A DNA stretch of 64,000 nt from Gaiellasilicea sp963761905 (GCA_963761905.1 CAVXIQ010000008.1:186001-250000); one strand, 5' to 3'; shown: positions 42,378-50,955, numbered from the stretch's first letter. The notes: a model not told the origin generated them from the letters alone. A program made the numbers and translations.

Positions 42378-42429
42378 GGTCTCGTCGTTGCCAGCTCGGC
42401 AAATCGGCAAACCCGGGGTTCCGGCGGGT

Positions 42430-42435
42430 TACGGT
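42430..42435 (+). promoter_or_regulatory. -10-like hexamer TACGGT for argR
   Basis: TACGGT, 6 nt before ATG 42442; no Shine-Dalgarno. Confidence 0.45.
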
Positions 42436-42441
42436 GAGGCA

Positions 42442-42921
42442 ATGGACGGGGATTCGCGGCCGCTCTCCAAGCCCGAGCGCCAGCGGCTGATCGAGAGCGT
42501 GCTGACGCGCCGCCGGGTGGGGACGCAGCTCGAGCTCCGCGATGCACTCGCCGCCGCGGGCTGCACGGTCGCCCAGGCGACGTTGTCCCGAGATCTGCGG
42601 GAGCTCGAGGTCGAAAAGGTGAGCGACGAGCTCGGCCGCCCCCGCTATCGCGTCTCCGGGCGGCCCTCGCAGCGGGATCCGCGCGGCGCGCTCGCAGAGA
42701 TCCTCGCGCGTTTCGGCCGCGGCCTGACCGCGGCCCAGAACGTCGTCGTGATCCGTTCCGAGCTCGGCACCGCGCCTGCCATCGCCCGCGCGCTCGACCG
42801 GGCTCGCCATCCGCTCGTCGTCGGCACGCTCGCCGGCGACGACACCTGCCTCGTGATCGCGGCGAGCGCGAAGGACGCGCGGGTGCTCGTCCGCGAGCTC
42901 TCCCCGCCGGATTCGAGCTAG
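42442..42921 (+). CDS. argR: ArgR-family arginine repressor
   Basis: 159 aa from ATG 42442. The N-terminal winged HTH includes KPERQRLIESVLTRRRVGTQ, LELRDALAAAGCTVAQATLS and RDLRELEVEKV. The C-terminal oligomerisation and arginine-binding domain includes NVVVIRSELGTAPAIARALD and VVGTLAGDDTCLVIAAS (the GTxAGDDT motif with the Asp pair that contacts arginine). No arginine biosynthesis genes lie in the window, so it acts elsewhere. Convergent with the PRC-barrel gene, 4-nt overlap. Confidence 0.93.
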   Translation: MDGDSRPLSKPERQRLIESVLTRRRVGTQLELRDALAAAGCTVAQATLSRDLRELEVEKVSDELGRPRYRVSGRPSQRDPRGALAEILARFGRGLTAAQNVVVIRSELGTAPAIARALDRARHPLVVGTLAGDDTCLVIAASAKDARVLVRELSPPDSS

Positions 42922-43223
42922 AGGTCGGTGGTGTCGGCGCGAACGACCTCCGACGGCGGCGGCTCCTCGTGCTCGCCGAGCCGGGAGAAGCCGTCTGCGT
43001 CGAGATCGAGCTCGACGCGGCCCTCGGTGATCGTCCCGACCCGCTCCGCCGGGACGTAGACCTTGGTGCGCAGGAGCCCGTGCGAGACGGAGAGGCCGTT
43101 GAAGATGTCACTGCCGGAGTCACCCACGACGTCCGCGATCTTCCCGAGGTCGTCGCCGTCGCGGCCGACCACCGTCCACCCGGGCTCGATCAGCAGCCAC
43201 GAGACGGGATCGGCGCCGCTCAA
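42918..43223 (-). CDS. PRC-barrel-like domain protein
   Basis: 101 aa from TTG 43223, which overlaps the stop of the upstream gene (TTGA). GWTVVGRDGDDLGKIADVVG, then FNGLSVSHGLLRTKVYVPAE and RVELDLDADGFSRL form a PRC-barrel-type beta fold. PRC domains occur in RNA maturation and electron-transport proteins; alone, as here, the role is unknown. Confidence 0.7.
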   Translation of the reverse strand: MSGADPVSWLLIEPGWTVVGRDGDDLGKIADVVGDSGSDIFNGLSVSHGLLRTKVYVPAERVGTITEGRVELDLDADGFSRLGEHEEPPPSEVVRADTTDL

Positions 43224-43873
43224 ACCGCCTTCCCCTCGACGTACCAGACGGGGCCTTGCGTATCGACGTTGTGGGTGTCGGAGAGCGCGCGCAGGATCGA
43301 GACGCGGCCGGTGATCCCCTCCGCGTCCGCGCGCGCGAAGCACCTGCGAGTCATCGGCGCCGACGCCCCGTAGCCGAAGCGGCGGGCGACTCGAAAGCGG
43401 AGGATCGATGTGCTCGCGATCCGGGCGGGATTGATCGGTGCGAGCAGGAGCGCGCCGCGCTGGAGGTAGTCGCTCGAGGTGAGCTCGACCTCGCAGTAGA
43501 GATCGCTCCAGTCGGGTGGAAGGCTCGAGACGGCGACGTCCCAGCCCGCCAGAAGCGTCGGCGGCTCCGCCTCGGTCTCGACCGCGGCGGGCGCGACGAG
43601 CTCGCGCAGGCGAAGCGTTCCCCCGACTGCTTCGCGCTCCAACCTGGCGAGCAGCCGCGCGACTGCTTCGGGGCCGACGCCTGCGCCCTCGCCCGCACCG
43701 CGGCGGGCGGAGAATCGCACCTCGCCGGGACTGCGGCCGGGGTTGGCAGGGCCGAGTAGGGCCGCCGCGCGATCGAGCCGGGCTCGGTCGCGGATGCTGA
43801 GCGAGAGCCGCGCCTCCTCCCAGTCGGTCGGCAGGACGCGCTCGATCCGCCGCCAGTCCTCGACAAGTCCCAT
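43220..43873 (-). CDS. hypothetical protein with internal duplication
   Basis: 217 aa from ATG 43873. The two halves resemble each other: LPTDWEEARLSLSIRDRARL with LLGPANPGRSPGEVRFSARR (residues 14-62) and LPPDWSDLYCEVELTSSDYL with LLAPINPARIASTSILRFRV (residues 118-168). Both contain LPxDW, a D.L.RaA stretch, LLxPxNPxR and an RF.vaRr..G motif. The C-terminus is RVSILRALSDTHNVDTQGPVW. No known family recognised. It diverges from the pyruvate dehydrogenase operon with 27 bp between start codons (TATGCT 9 nt upstream of its ATG). Confidence 0.7.
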   Translation of the reverse strand: MGLVEDWRRIERVLPTDWEEARLSLSIRDRARLDRAAALLGPANPGRSPGEVRFSARRGAGEGAGVGPEAVARLLARLEREAVGGTLRLRELVAPAAVETEAEPPTLLAGWDVAVSSLPPDWSDLYCEVELTSSDYLQRGALLLAPINPARIASTSILRFRVARRFGYGASAPMTRRCFARADAEGITGRVSILRALSDTHNVDTQGPVWYVEGKAV

Positions 43874-43900
43874 GCGGGCGTCAGCATAATGAAGCGCTAG

Positions 43901-44896
43901 ATGGCCAAGGTCGAGAAGAAGCCCGACAGCAGGCCCGGTTCGGGCTCGTCGCTCTCCGACGAGCGACTCCGCGAGCTCTTCCGCGAGATGCTCCTGATCA
44001 GGCGCTTCGAGGAGAAGGTCGAGGAACGTTTCCGCGCCGGCGAGCTTCCGGGCTTCCTCCACGTCGCGATCGGCCAGGAGGCCGTCGCGTCGGGCGTGAT
44101 GGCGGGGCTCGAGCCGGACGACACGATCATGTCCACCCACCGCGCGCACGGGCACACGCTCGCAAAGGGCACGCATCCGAATGCCGTCATGGCCGAGCTC
44201 TACGGCAAGGAGGAGGGCTGCTCGGGCGGCTTCGGCGGTTCGATGCACCTCTACGACGTCGCGAACGGGATGCTCGGCGCGAACGCGGTCGTCGGCGGCG
44301 GTCTGCCGCAGGTGACCGGAACAGCGCTCGCCTACCAGTTCCGCAAGGAGAACAAGGTGGCGGTCGCCTTCTTCGGCGACGGCGCCACGAACACCGGAAC
44401 GTTCCACGAGTCGCTCAACCTGGCGCAGCTCTGGAAGGTGCCGGCGCTCTTCGTGCTCGAGATGAACGGCTGGGCCGAGTCGACGCCGATGAGCCAGCAC
44501 GTGCCGATCACCGACCTCTCGCAGCGCGCCGTCGCGTTCGGGATGAAGTCGATCGACGTCGACGGTCAGGACGTCGAGGCCGTCTTCGCCGCGACGCGCG
44601 AAGCGCGCGAGCATGCGGCTTCGGGCCAGGGCCCCGTCTTCCTGAACGTCCGTACCTACCGGCTCGTCGGTCACTACATCGGCGATCCGCAGGTCTATCG
44701 CTCGAAGGACGAGATCGAGGAGCTGCGCGAGACCAAGGATCCGATCGAGCTCCTTCGGGCCCGGCTCGAGCTCTCCGACGACGAGCTCGAGCAGCTCGAT
44801 ACCGAGGTGACGGCGATCGTCGAGGAGTCCGTGGCGTTCGCGAAGGCAGGCACCGATCCGCCGCCCGAGAACGCCCTCAAATGGGTCTATGCATGA
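43901..44896 (+). CDS. pdhA: pyruvate dehydrogenase E1 component, alpha subunit
   Basis: 331 aa from ATG 43901. ThDP-dependent E1 alpha: MLLIRRFEEKVEERFRAGEL, GFLHVAIGQEAVASGVMAGL, STHRAHGHTLAKG, GFGGSMHLYD, the ThDP motif FFGDGATNTGTFHESLNLA with MNGWAESTP, and YRLVGHYIGDPQVYRSKDEI (phosphorylation-loop region). It decarboxylates pyruvate or a related 2-oxoacid together with the beta subunit encoded 9 nt downstream. The E2/E3 neighbours confirm the complex; the acetoin dehydrogenase alternative cannot be excluded. Confidence 0.93.
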   Translation: MAKVEKKPDSRPGSGSSLSDERLRELFREMLLIRRFEEKVEERFRAGELPGFLHVAIGQEAVASGVMAGLEPDDTIMSTHRAHGHTLAKGTHPNAVMAELYGKEEGCSGGFGGSMHLYDVANGMLGANAVVGGGLPQVTGTALAYQFRKENKVAVAFFGDGATNTGTFHESLNLAQLWKVPALFVLEMNGWAESTPMSQHVPITDLSQRAVAFGMKSIDVDGQDVEAVFAATREAREHAASGQGPVFLNVRTYRLVGHYIGDPQVYRSKDEIEELRETKDPIELLRARLELSDDELEQLDTEVTAIVEESVAFAKAGTDPPPENALKWVYA

Positions 44897-44905
44897 GGCC
44901 GCAGG

Positions 44906-45886
44906 GTGCCTGAGCTGACCTACCGCGAGGCCGTGCGCGACGCGCTCTCGCGCGCGATGCGCGAGGACGACGACGTCTTCATCATGGGCGAGGACATCGC
45001 CGAGATGGGCGGCTCGATGGGCGTGACGCAGGGAATGCTCGACGAGTTCGGGCCCGAGCGCGTCCGGAACACGCCGATCTCGGAGATGGCGATCGTCGGC
45101 ACCGGGATCGGCGCCGCGATGCAGGGGATGCGCCCGGTCGTCGAGATCATGTACCAGGACTTCCTGACCCTCTCGATGGAGCAGCTCGTCAACCAGGCGG
45201 CGAAGCACCGGACGATGAGCGGCGGCCAGCTCAAGGTGCCGCTGACGATCCGCACCCAGGGCGGCGCCGGCTGGAGCCCGGGAGCCCAGCACGCGCAGCA
45301 GCTCGAATCGTGGTTCGTCCACGTGCCCGGCCTCAAGGTCGCGTTTCCGTCGACGCCGGAGGACGTGCGAGGCCTGCTCTGGAGCGCGATCTACGACGAC
45401 AACCCGGTCGTCTTCTTCGAGCACCGGCTGCTCTATCCGCTCAAGAGCGACGTTCCCGACGACCTCGAGCCGATTCCGTTCGGCAAGGCACGGATCATGC
45501 GCGAGGGCACGGATGTGACCGTGATCGCGATCGGCCGGATGGTGCCCGAGGCGCTGAAGGCGGCCGACGAGGCCGAGAAGCTCGGGATCTCCGTCGAGGT
45601 GCTCGACCCGCGCACGCTCCAGCCGCTCGACGAGGACGCGATCATCGCCTCCGTCCAGAAGACGAACCGCTGTGTCACGGCTCACGAGGCGGTCACGCGC
45701 GGCGGCTTCGGGGCGGAGTTGACGGCGGTCGTCCAGCACGGCGCCTTCGACTACCTGGACGCGCCGATCGAGCGTGTCGGCGCCAAGTTCGCGCCGCTCG
45801 CGTTCGCACCGGCGATGGAGCAATGGGTGGTTCCGCACGCCGCGGACGTCCTCGAGGCCGTCAAGCGCACGGTGGCGAAGGCCTAG
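44906..45886 (+). CDS. pdhB: pyruvate dehydrogenase E1 component, beta subunit
   Basis: 326 aa from GTG 44906. LTYREAVRDALSRAMREDDD, FIMGEDIAEMGGSMGVTQGM, PISEMAIVGTGIGAAMQGMR, EIMYQDFLTLSMEQLVNQAA and RTQGGAGWSPGAQHAQQLES, then VSLEVLDPRTLQPLD-like (SVEVLDPRTLQPLDEDAIIA). It forms the alpha2-beta2 E1 with the preceding product and binds ThDP at the interface. Tight operon spacing on both sides. Confidence 0.94.
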   Translation: MPELTYREAVRDALSRAMREDDDVFIMGEDIAEMGGSMGVTQGMLDEFGPERVRNTPISEMAIVGTGIGAAMQGMRPVVEIMYQDFLTLSMEQLVNQAAKHRTMSGGQLKVPLTIRTQGGAGWSPGAQHAQQLESWFVHVPGLKVAFPSTPEDVRGLLWSAIYDDNPVVFFEHRLLYPLKSDVPDDLEPIPFGKARIMREGTDVTVIAIGRMVPEALKAADEAEKLGISVEVLDPRTLQPLDEDAIIASVQKTNRCVTAHEAVTRGGFGAELTAVVQHGAFDYLDAPIERVGAKFAPLAFAPAMEQWVVPHAADVLEAVKRTVAKA

Positions 45887-45890
45887 CGGC

Positions 45891-47177
45891 ATGGCGACCG
45901 AGGTCAAGCTCCCGCGGCTCGGCCAGGGCATGGAGTCCGGCACGATCGTCAAGTGGCTGAAGGGCGAGGGCGAGGCGGTCAAGAAGCGCGAGCCGCTCTA
46001 CGAGCTCGACACCGACAAGGTGACGCAGGAGGTCGAGGCCGAGGCCGACGGCGTTCTCCTGAAGATCCTCGTCGACTCCGGCGAGGTCGACGTCGGCACG
46101 ACGATCGGGGTGATCGGCAAGGAAGGCGAAGAGGTCACGTCGGGGAACGGCGCGAAGCCGGCGGAGGCGCGAGCCGAGCCAGACGACGAGACTGACCCGG
46201 CGGTCGAGGAGGAGGACGAGGCTCAGACCGAAGGCTCCTCGGCGCCGCAGATGGACGACCAGCGTCGCATCGGACAGGAAGCGGCGGCCGCGACCGCCGC
46301 GGCGGAGCCGGTGGCAGCGGCCGTGGACGGCGGTCGGGTCAAGGCCTCGCCGCTCGCCCGCCGGCTCGCGCGCGAGAAGGGAATCGAGCTGGGTCAGCTG
46401 ACGGGCAGTGGTCCGGAAGGGCGGATCGTCGCCGAGGACGTCGAGCGCTTCGAGGTTGCCGCCCCGGCAGCTGCGCCTCTCGCCGCCGCGGCAGGCGAGG
46501 TCGAGGAGATCGAGCTGACGTCGACTCGCAAGACGATCGCCCGCCGGCTGACGGAGGCGTGGCAGGCGCCCGTCTTCCAGCTCATGGTCTCCGCAGACAT
46601 GACCCGCGCCAACGAGTTGCGCGAGCGGCTCGTCGCGCGCCTCGCCGACGGAGAGACGAAGCCGACCGTCAGCGATCTGCTGACGAAGGTGGCCGCGGCA
46701 GCCCTCGTCCGCCACCCGGCGGTCAACGCCCACTTCACCGGCGAGTCGATCAGGCGATTCCCGGCTGCGCACGTCGGGATCGCCGTCGCGGCTCCGAACG
46801 GCCTTGTCGTGCCGGTGCTCCGCGATGCGGACCGCCGCACGATCCAGGAGCTTGCGACGGCGCGCGCAGACGTGGTGGGGAGGGCTCGCGACGGCAAGCT
46901 TCAGCGAGCCGATCTCGAGGACGGCACCTTCACGATCTCGAACCTCGGGATGTACGGGATCGAGCAGTTCGTCGCCGTCCTGAACCCTCCGCAGGCTGCG
47001 ATCCTCGCGGTCGGATCGACCGTCGAGACGCCTGTCGTGCGCGCCGGCGAGGTCGTGGTGCGGCCGCTCCTGACGCTGACGCTCACCTGCGACCACCGCG
47101 CTATCGACGGAGCCGAAGGGGCCGCGTTCCTGCGCACCGTCAAGGAGCTGCTGGAGGAGCCGGCGCTGGCGCTGTGA
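45891..47177 (+). CDS. pdhC: dihydrolipoamide acyltransferase (E2)
   Basis: 428 aa from ATG 45891. Lipoyl domain with the lipoylated Lys in YELDTDKVTQEVEAEADGVL (residue 44). An acidic Ala/Glu/Pro linker leads to the peripheral-subunit-binding domain KASPLARRLAREKGIELGQL with TGSGPEGRIVAEDV, a second Ala-rich linker, then the catalytic domain with FTISNLGMYGIEQFVAVLNP and the active-site TLTCDHRAIDGAEGA (HxxxD). One lipoyl domain only. The stop overlaps the VOC gene as GTGA. Confidence 0.95.
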   Translation: MATEVKLPRLGQGMESGTIVKWLKGEGEAVKKREPLYELDTDKVTQEVEAEADGVLLKILVDSGEVDVGTTIGVIGKEGEEVTSGNGAKPAEARAEPDDETDPAVEEEDEAQTEGSSAPQMDDQRRIGQEAAAATAAAEPVAAAVDGGRVKASPLARRLAREKGIELGQLTGSGPEGRIVAEDVERFEVAAPAAAPLAAAAGEVEEIELTSTRKTIARRLTEAWQAPVFQLMVSADMTRANELRERLVARLADGETKPTVSDLLTKVAAAALVRHPAVNAHFTGESIRRFPAAHVGIAVAAPNGLVVPVLRDADRRTIQELATARADVVGRARDGKLQRADLEDGTFTISNLGMYGIEQFVAVLNPPQAAILAVGSTVETPVVRAGEVVVRPLLTLTLTCDHRAIDGAEGAAFLRTVKELLEEPALAL

Positions 47178-47515
47178 GCGGAAGCGTGACGCCGGTCTGG
47201 TATCGCGTCCGCGATCTCGACGCGGCCCGAGCCTTCTACAAGGAGACGCTCGGCTTCGAGGAGACGTTCGTCGACGTTCACGATCGCTGGTCGAAGCTCT
47301 CGCACGGCGGGATGGAGATCGCGCTCGCGGAGGGGGATCCCGACGAGGCCGGCGGCGTCGCCCATGTCGACGTGCCGGATGTCAAGGCGGAGGCGGAGCG
47401 GCTTCGCGCCGCCGGAGTGGAGGTCGGTGTCGTCCTCGAGCTCTCGGGGGAGATCCGGCTCGTGGACGTCTTCGACCCGGACGGCAACCGGATCCAGCTC
47501 GCCCAGTCGCTCTGA
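47174..47515 (+). CDS. VOC-superfamily (glyoxalase-like) protein
   Basis: 113 aa from GTG 47174, GTGA overlap with pdhC. One VOC module: VWYRVRDLDAARAFYKETLG, WSKLSHGGMEIALAEG, VAHVDVPDVKAEAERLRAAG and RLVDVFDPDGNRIQLAQSL. The DPDGN.I.L end is typical of glyoxalase/bleomycin-resistance-like proteins. Its place inside the dehydrogenase operon suggests a housekeeping role linked to 2-oxoacid or aldehyde metabolism, but the substrate is unknown. Confidence 0.82.
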   Translation: MSGSVTPVWYRVRDLDAARAFYKETLGFEETFVDVHDRWSKLSHGGMEIALAEGDPDEAGGVAHVDVPDVKAEAERLRAAGVEVGVVLELSGEIRLVDVFDPDGNRIQLAQSL

Positions 47516-48003
47516 TGCCGGTCGTCCTCCGCAGAGGCGGGGCCCAGGATGCTCGGTTCCTTCGCGACATGCTCCACCACGCCTACTACTGGCGCGAGCG
47601 CGTGCCGGGATCGCTGACCTCGCGATACGTCCGCGGCTGGGGCCGCACCGGCGACACCGCCGTGATCGCGCTCGAGAACGGCTTTCCCGTCGGCGCGGCC
47701 TGGTTCCGCCTCTTCCGCGCCGCCGAGCCGGGCTACGGCTACGTCGACGAGGAGACTCCCGAGCTCGCGATTGCGGTCGTCCCCTCGAAGCGCGGGCACG
47801 GGATCGGCGACGAGCTTCTCCAGGCGCTGCTGCGGAAGGCGCACGAGGGAGGGTTCGCGCGGCTCAGCCTCAGCGTCGAGCCCGGGAATCCGGCCCGCAA
47901 GCTCTACGAGCGGCACGGCTTCGAGGTCGTCGACGAGGGCTCCGATGCCTGGACGATGGTCGCCTCGGTAGCATCGCCCCCCACTACGGACTCGAGGAGT
48001 TGA
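47515..48003 (+). CDS. GNAT-family N-acetyltransferase
   Basis: 162 aa from ATG 47515, TGATG overlap with the VOC gene. GNAT motif A is LAIAVVPSKRGHGIGDELLQ, followed by LSLSVEPGNPARKLYERHGF. It lies between E2 and E3 of the pyruvate dehydrogenase cluster, where acetyl-CoA is made. A role in acetylating the complex is conceivable but unsupported. Confidence 0.85.
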   Translation: MPVVLRRGGAQDARFLRDMLHHAYYWRERVPGSLTSRYVRGWGRTGDTAVIALENGFPVGAAWFRLFRAAEPGYGYVDEETPELAIAVVPSKRGHGIGDELLQALLRKAHEGGFARLSLSVEPGNPARKLYERHGFEVVDEGSDAWTMVASVASPPTTDSRS

Positions 48004-48009
48004 CCCGAA

Positions 48010-49416
48010 ATGGAATGTGATGTCGCCGTCCTGGGTGGCGGCCCCGGTGGCTACACGGCAGCGATTCGCGCGGCCCAGCTGGGCGCGAAGGTCGTCTGTA
48101 TCGAGAAGGAGCCGGAGCTCGGTGGCACCTGTCTGCGCGTGGGCTGCATCCCGACGAAGGCGTGGGTGCAGACGGCGCATGCGATCCACCAGGCGGAGGC
48201 GACGTTCGCGAAGCTCGGCGTCAACACGAGCGCGCCGGAGCTCGACTTCGCCGTCGCGTCCGAGTGGAAGAACGGGGTCGTCAAGCAGATGACCGGCGGG
48301 ATCGCAGGACTTTTCAAGGCGAACGGCGTCGAGTGGGTCAAGGGGTCGGGCAGCTTCAAGGACGCGAACACGCTCGCCGTCGAGGGCGGGGAGGACGTCA
48401 CGTTCAAGTCCGCAGTCGTGGCGACGGGCTCGTTCCCGTTACGCCCACCGATCGAGGGGCTCGACTCGTCCCGGTGCGTCGACTCCACGGGGCTCCTCGC
48501 CGCGACCGAGGTGCCAAGCCGGCTCGTGGTTCTCGGCGGCGGGATCATCGGCTGCGAGTTCGCCTCGATCTTCCAGCGCTTCGGCTCCGAGGTGACGATC
48601 GTGGAGCTGCTCGAGACGCTGATCCCGCAGGAGGACGCCGATGCGGCGAAGGAGCTTGCGAAGGCGTTCGGAAAGCGCGGGATCGCGCTCCAGCTCGGCA
48701 AGCAGTGCACGAAGGTCGAGGATGACGGCTCCCAGCTGACGATTCACTTCGGAGAAGGCGAGACGGTTCAGGCGGACCTGATGCTCGTCTCCGTCGGCCG
48801 TGGCCCCGTGGTCGAGGGGATCGGGCTCGAGGCCGCCGGGATCGAGTTCGACAAGCGGAAGGGGATCGCAGCCGACGAGCGCCGTCGCACGACTGTGCCG
48901 CACATCTATGCGGTCGGCGACTGCGCGGGCTACTGGCAGCTCGCGCACACCGCCTTCCGCGAGGGTGAGGTCGCCGCCGAGAACGCGCTCGGCCACGACG
49001 TCGTGATCGGCTCTCCCGCCGTGCCGCGCCCGATCTACACCGATCCGGAGATCGCCGGTGTCGGCCTGACCGAAGCCGAGGCGCGCGAGCTCCACGGGGA
49101 CGATGTCGCCGTCGGGGTCTTCCCCTGGGTCGCAAATGCGCGCGCGGTCATGCAGAACGAGACGGTCGGCTGGGTCAAGTCGATCCACGAGACGAAGTAC
49201 GGCGAGCTGCTCGGACTCGTCATGGTCGGGCCGCACGTCACCGATCTGGTCGAGGCCGGCACGGTCGCGATCGATGCCGAGGCGACGGTCGAGACGGTCG
49301 CGGACGGGATGTGCGCGCATCCGACGCTCTCGGAGGCGATCAAGGAGGCGGGCCTCGTCGCGCTCGGTCGCGCGATCCATCTGCCGAATCGGAAGAAGGC
49401 CGCGGCCGGTGCCTAG
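48010..49416 (+). CDS. lpdA: dihydrolipoyl dehydrogenase (E3)
   Basis: 468 aa from ATG 48010 with GAGGAG upstream. FAD site VAVLGGGPGGYTAAIRAAQL, redox disulfide in GGTCLRVGCIPTKAWV (CxxxxC), NAD site RLVVLGGGIIGCEFASIFQR, second FAD contact HIYAVGDCAG, and the C-terminal catalytic CAHPTLSEAIKEA, the His-Glu pair region where HPTLSE is conserved. Reoxidises the lipoyl group of E2. Complete length. Confidence 0.97.
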   Translation: MECDVAVLGGGPGGYTAAIRAAQLGAKVVCIEKEPELGGTCLRVGCIPTKAWVQTAHAIHQAEATFAKLGVNTSAPELDFAVASEWKNGVVKQMTGGIAGLFKANGVEWVKGSGSFKDANTLAVEGGEDVTFKSAVVATGSFPLRPPIEGLDSSRCVDSTGLLAATEVPSRLVVLGGGIIGCEFASIFQRFGSEVTIVELLETLIPQEDADAAKELAKAFGKRGIALQLGKQCTKVEDDGSQLTIHFGEGETVQADLMLVSVGRGPVVEGIGLEAAGIEFDKRKGIAADERRRTTVPHIYAVGDCAGYWQLAHTAFREGEVAAENALGHDVVIGSPAVPRPIYTDPEIAGVGLTEAEARELHGDDVAVGVFPWVANARAVMQNETVGWVKSIHETKYGELLGLVMVGPHVTDLVEAGTVAIDAEATVETVADGMCAHPTLSEAIKEAGLVALGRAIHLPNRKKAAAGA

Positions 49417-49446
49417 CCGGGCGGATCACGCGCGCAACCCGACTGT

Positions 49447-49452
49447 TAGCCT
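49447..49452 (+). promoter_or_regulatory. -10-like hexamer TAGCCT
   Basis: TAGCCT, 6 nt before ATG 49459; no Shine-Dalgarno. Confidence 0.45.
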
Positions 49453-49458
49453 CCGCGC

Positions 49459-49848
49459 ATGAGCATCATGAACAGACGCAATGCGGCCCTTGGCTGGGTG
49501 ACCTGGGTGACGGCCAAGCACGTGCTGAAGAAGAAGACGAAGGAAGCGGTGCCCGGCACGGTGGAAGGGTCGAGGCGGCCGAACAAGGCCGCGATCCTGG
49601 CGGTGCTCGCCGCGATCGGAGGAGCAATCTGGTTCTGGCGTCGCCGGAGCAGCGACGAGCCGTCGTTCGGCTACGACGACCAACCCTCCGGCGAGTCCGA
49701 CCTGCCCTCGGACGCCGCTCCCGTTGAGGACGCGGCGCCCGCTGAGGACGCGGCTCCCGCTGAGGACGCGGCGCCCGCTGAGGACGCCGATCCCGCTGGC
49801 GACGCCGATCCCGCTGACGACGCCGATCCCGCGGTCGCCGAGAAGTAG
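49459..49848 (+). CDS. membrane-anchored protein with acidic hexapeptide-repeat tail
   Basis: 129 aa from ATG 49459. The basic N-terminus (TAKHVLKKKTKEAVPG) and one membrane helix (NKAAILAVLAAIGGAIWFW) resemble short actinobacterial envelope proteins. The tail after residue 70 is acidic and contains seven D-A-x-P-A-x repeats ending AEK. The tail is disordered and likely exposed. No family recognised for the repeats. Confidence 0.72.
   Translation: MSIMNRRNAALGWVTWVTAKHVLKKKTKEAVPGTVEGSRRPNKAAILAVLAAIGGAIWFWRRRSSDEPSFGYDDQPSGESDLPSDAAPVEDAAPAEDAAPAEDAAPAEDADPAGDADPADDADPAVAEK
49711..49836 (+). repeat. 18-nt coding tandem repeat, seven units
   Basis: Seven in-frame 18-nt units (consensus GACGCGGCGCCCGCTGAG) encoding DAAPAE, drifting to DADPAG/D/V in the last three. 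Likely hypervariable in copy number. Confidence 0.9.
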
Positions 49849-49854
49849 CGGGGC

Positions 49855-50955
49855 GTGAGGCTCTTTCGTCCGGCTCTCGACGGGCTCGTTCCGTACGAGC
49901 CGGGCAAGCCGGAGGAGGAGGTTCAGCGCGAGCTCGGGCTCGAGCGCGTCGTCAAGCTGGCCTCGAACGAGGGGCCATGGGGGCCGTTCGCGGCCGCGCT
50001 CGAGGCAATGGAGCGCAACGCCGGCTCGCTCAACCGCTATCCCGACGGGGGCGCGTACCTGCTGCGGAACGCTCTCGCCGAGCGGCACGGGGTGACGCCG
50101 GCAGAGGTGATCACCGGCGCCGGCGCCGACGCGATCATCGGTCATCTCTCGGTGGCGACTCTCGATCCCGGCGACGAGATCGTCACGGGGTGGCCGTCCT
50201 TCATCAGCTTCGTCCTCGATGCGCTCAAGGTCGGCGCCGTGCCGAGGCAGGTGCCGCTCCGCGATCACCGACTCGACCTCGACGCGATGCTCGAGGCGAT
50301 CGGCGCGCGCACGAAGCTCGTCTACATCGCGACGCCGAACAACCCGACCGGCACGATGACGGGACGAGCCGAGCTCGATGCGTACTTCGAGCAGGTTCCC
50401 GAGCACGTGCTCACGGTCGTCGACCAGGCGTACTTCGAGTACATCGACGAGCGCGACTATCCGGACGCGATCGAGGAATACGTGAAGGCGGGCCGGCGCG
50501 TACTCGTCCTGCGGACGTTCTCGAAGATCTACGGGCTCGCGGGGCTCCGCATCGGCTACGGGATCGGCAGCGAGGACGTGATCCGGGGGATCGCCAAGAT
50601 CCGCCGCGCCTTCGACGTGAACACCCAGGCGCAGGTCGCCGCCCTCGCGAGCCTCGACGACGCGGCCGAGCTCGAGCGGCGGCGGCACCTGACACACGAG
50701 GGGCGCGAGACGCTCACCCGCGCTCTACGCGAGCACGGCCTCGAGCCGGCTGGGCCGGCCGTCGCCAACTTCCTCTTCGTCGAGGTCGGCGACGACGCCG
50801 TCCCGCTCTTCGAGGCGCTCCTCCGCCAAGGGGCGATCGTCCGGCCTCTGGCCGCGTTCGGCGCTGCCGGAGCGCTCCGCATCACGGTCGGCACCGCCGA
50901 GGAGAACGCCTTCTTGGCCGCAGCGCTCGCCTCGGTGCGCGCGACGACGACGTAA
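49855..50955 (+). CDS. hisC: histidinol-phosphate/aromatic aminotransferase
   Basis: 366 aa from GTG 49855. Class II PLP aminotransferase: VKLASNEGPWGPFAAALEAM, LNRYPDGGAYLLRNALAE, VITGAGADAIIGHL, YIATPNNPTGTMTG, VVDQAYFEYID, and the PLP lysine in RTFSKIYGLAGLRIGYGIG. ALRITVGTAEEN supplies the C-terminal Arg. It may serve histidine synthesis or phenylalanine/tyrosine transamination. No other his genes are nearby, so the exact role is uncertain. Confidence 0.88.
   Translation: MRLFRPALDGLVPYEPGKPEEEVQRELGLERVVKLASNEGPWGPFAAALEAMERNAGSLNRYPDGGAYLLRNALAERHGVTPAEVITGAGADAIIGHLSVATLDPGDEIVTGWPSFISFVLDALKVGAVPRQVPLRDHRLDLDAMLEAIGARTKLVYIATPNNPTGTMTGRAELDAYFEQVPEHVLTVVDQAYFEYIDERDYPDAIEEYVKAGRRVLVLRTFSKIYGLAGLRIGYGIGSEDVIRGIAKIRRAFDVNTQAQVAALASLDDAAELERRRHLTHEGRETLTRALREHGLEPAGPAVANFLFVEVGDDAVPLFEALLRQGAIVRPLAAFGAAGALRITVGTAEENAFLAAALASVRATTT

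Noticed and set aside
43220..45982. 920-codon minus-strand open frame
   Set aside because: Only the part up to 43873 is a gene; the remainder is the antisense shadow of pdhA/pdhB, with Arg/Leu/Asp-rich composition typical of high-GC shadows.
49711..49836. CRISPR or minisatellite array
   Set aside because: Units are contiguous, in frame and without spacers; it is a coding repeat. No CRISPR array or cas gene was seen in the window.
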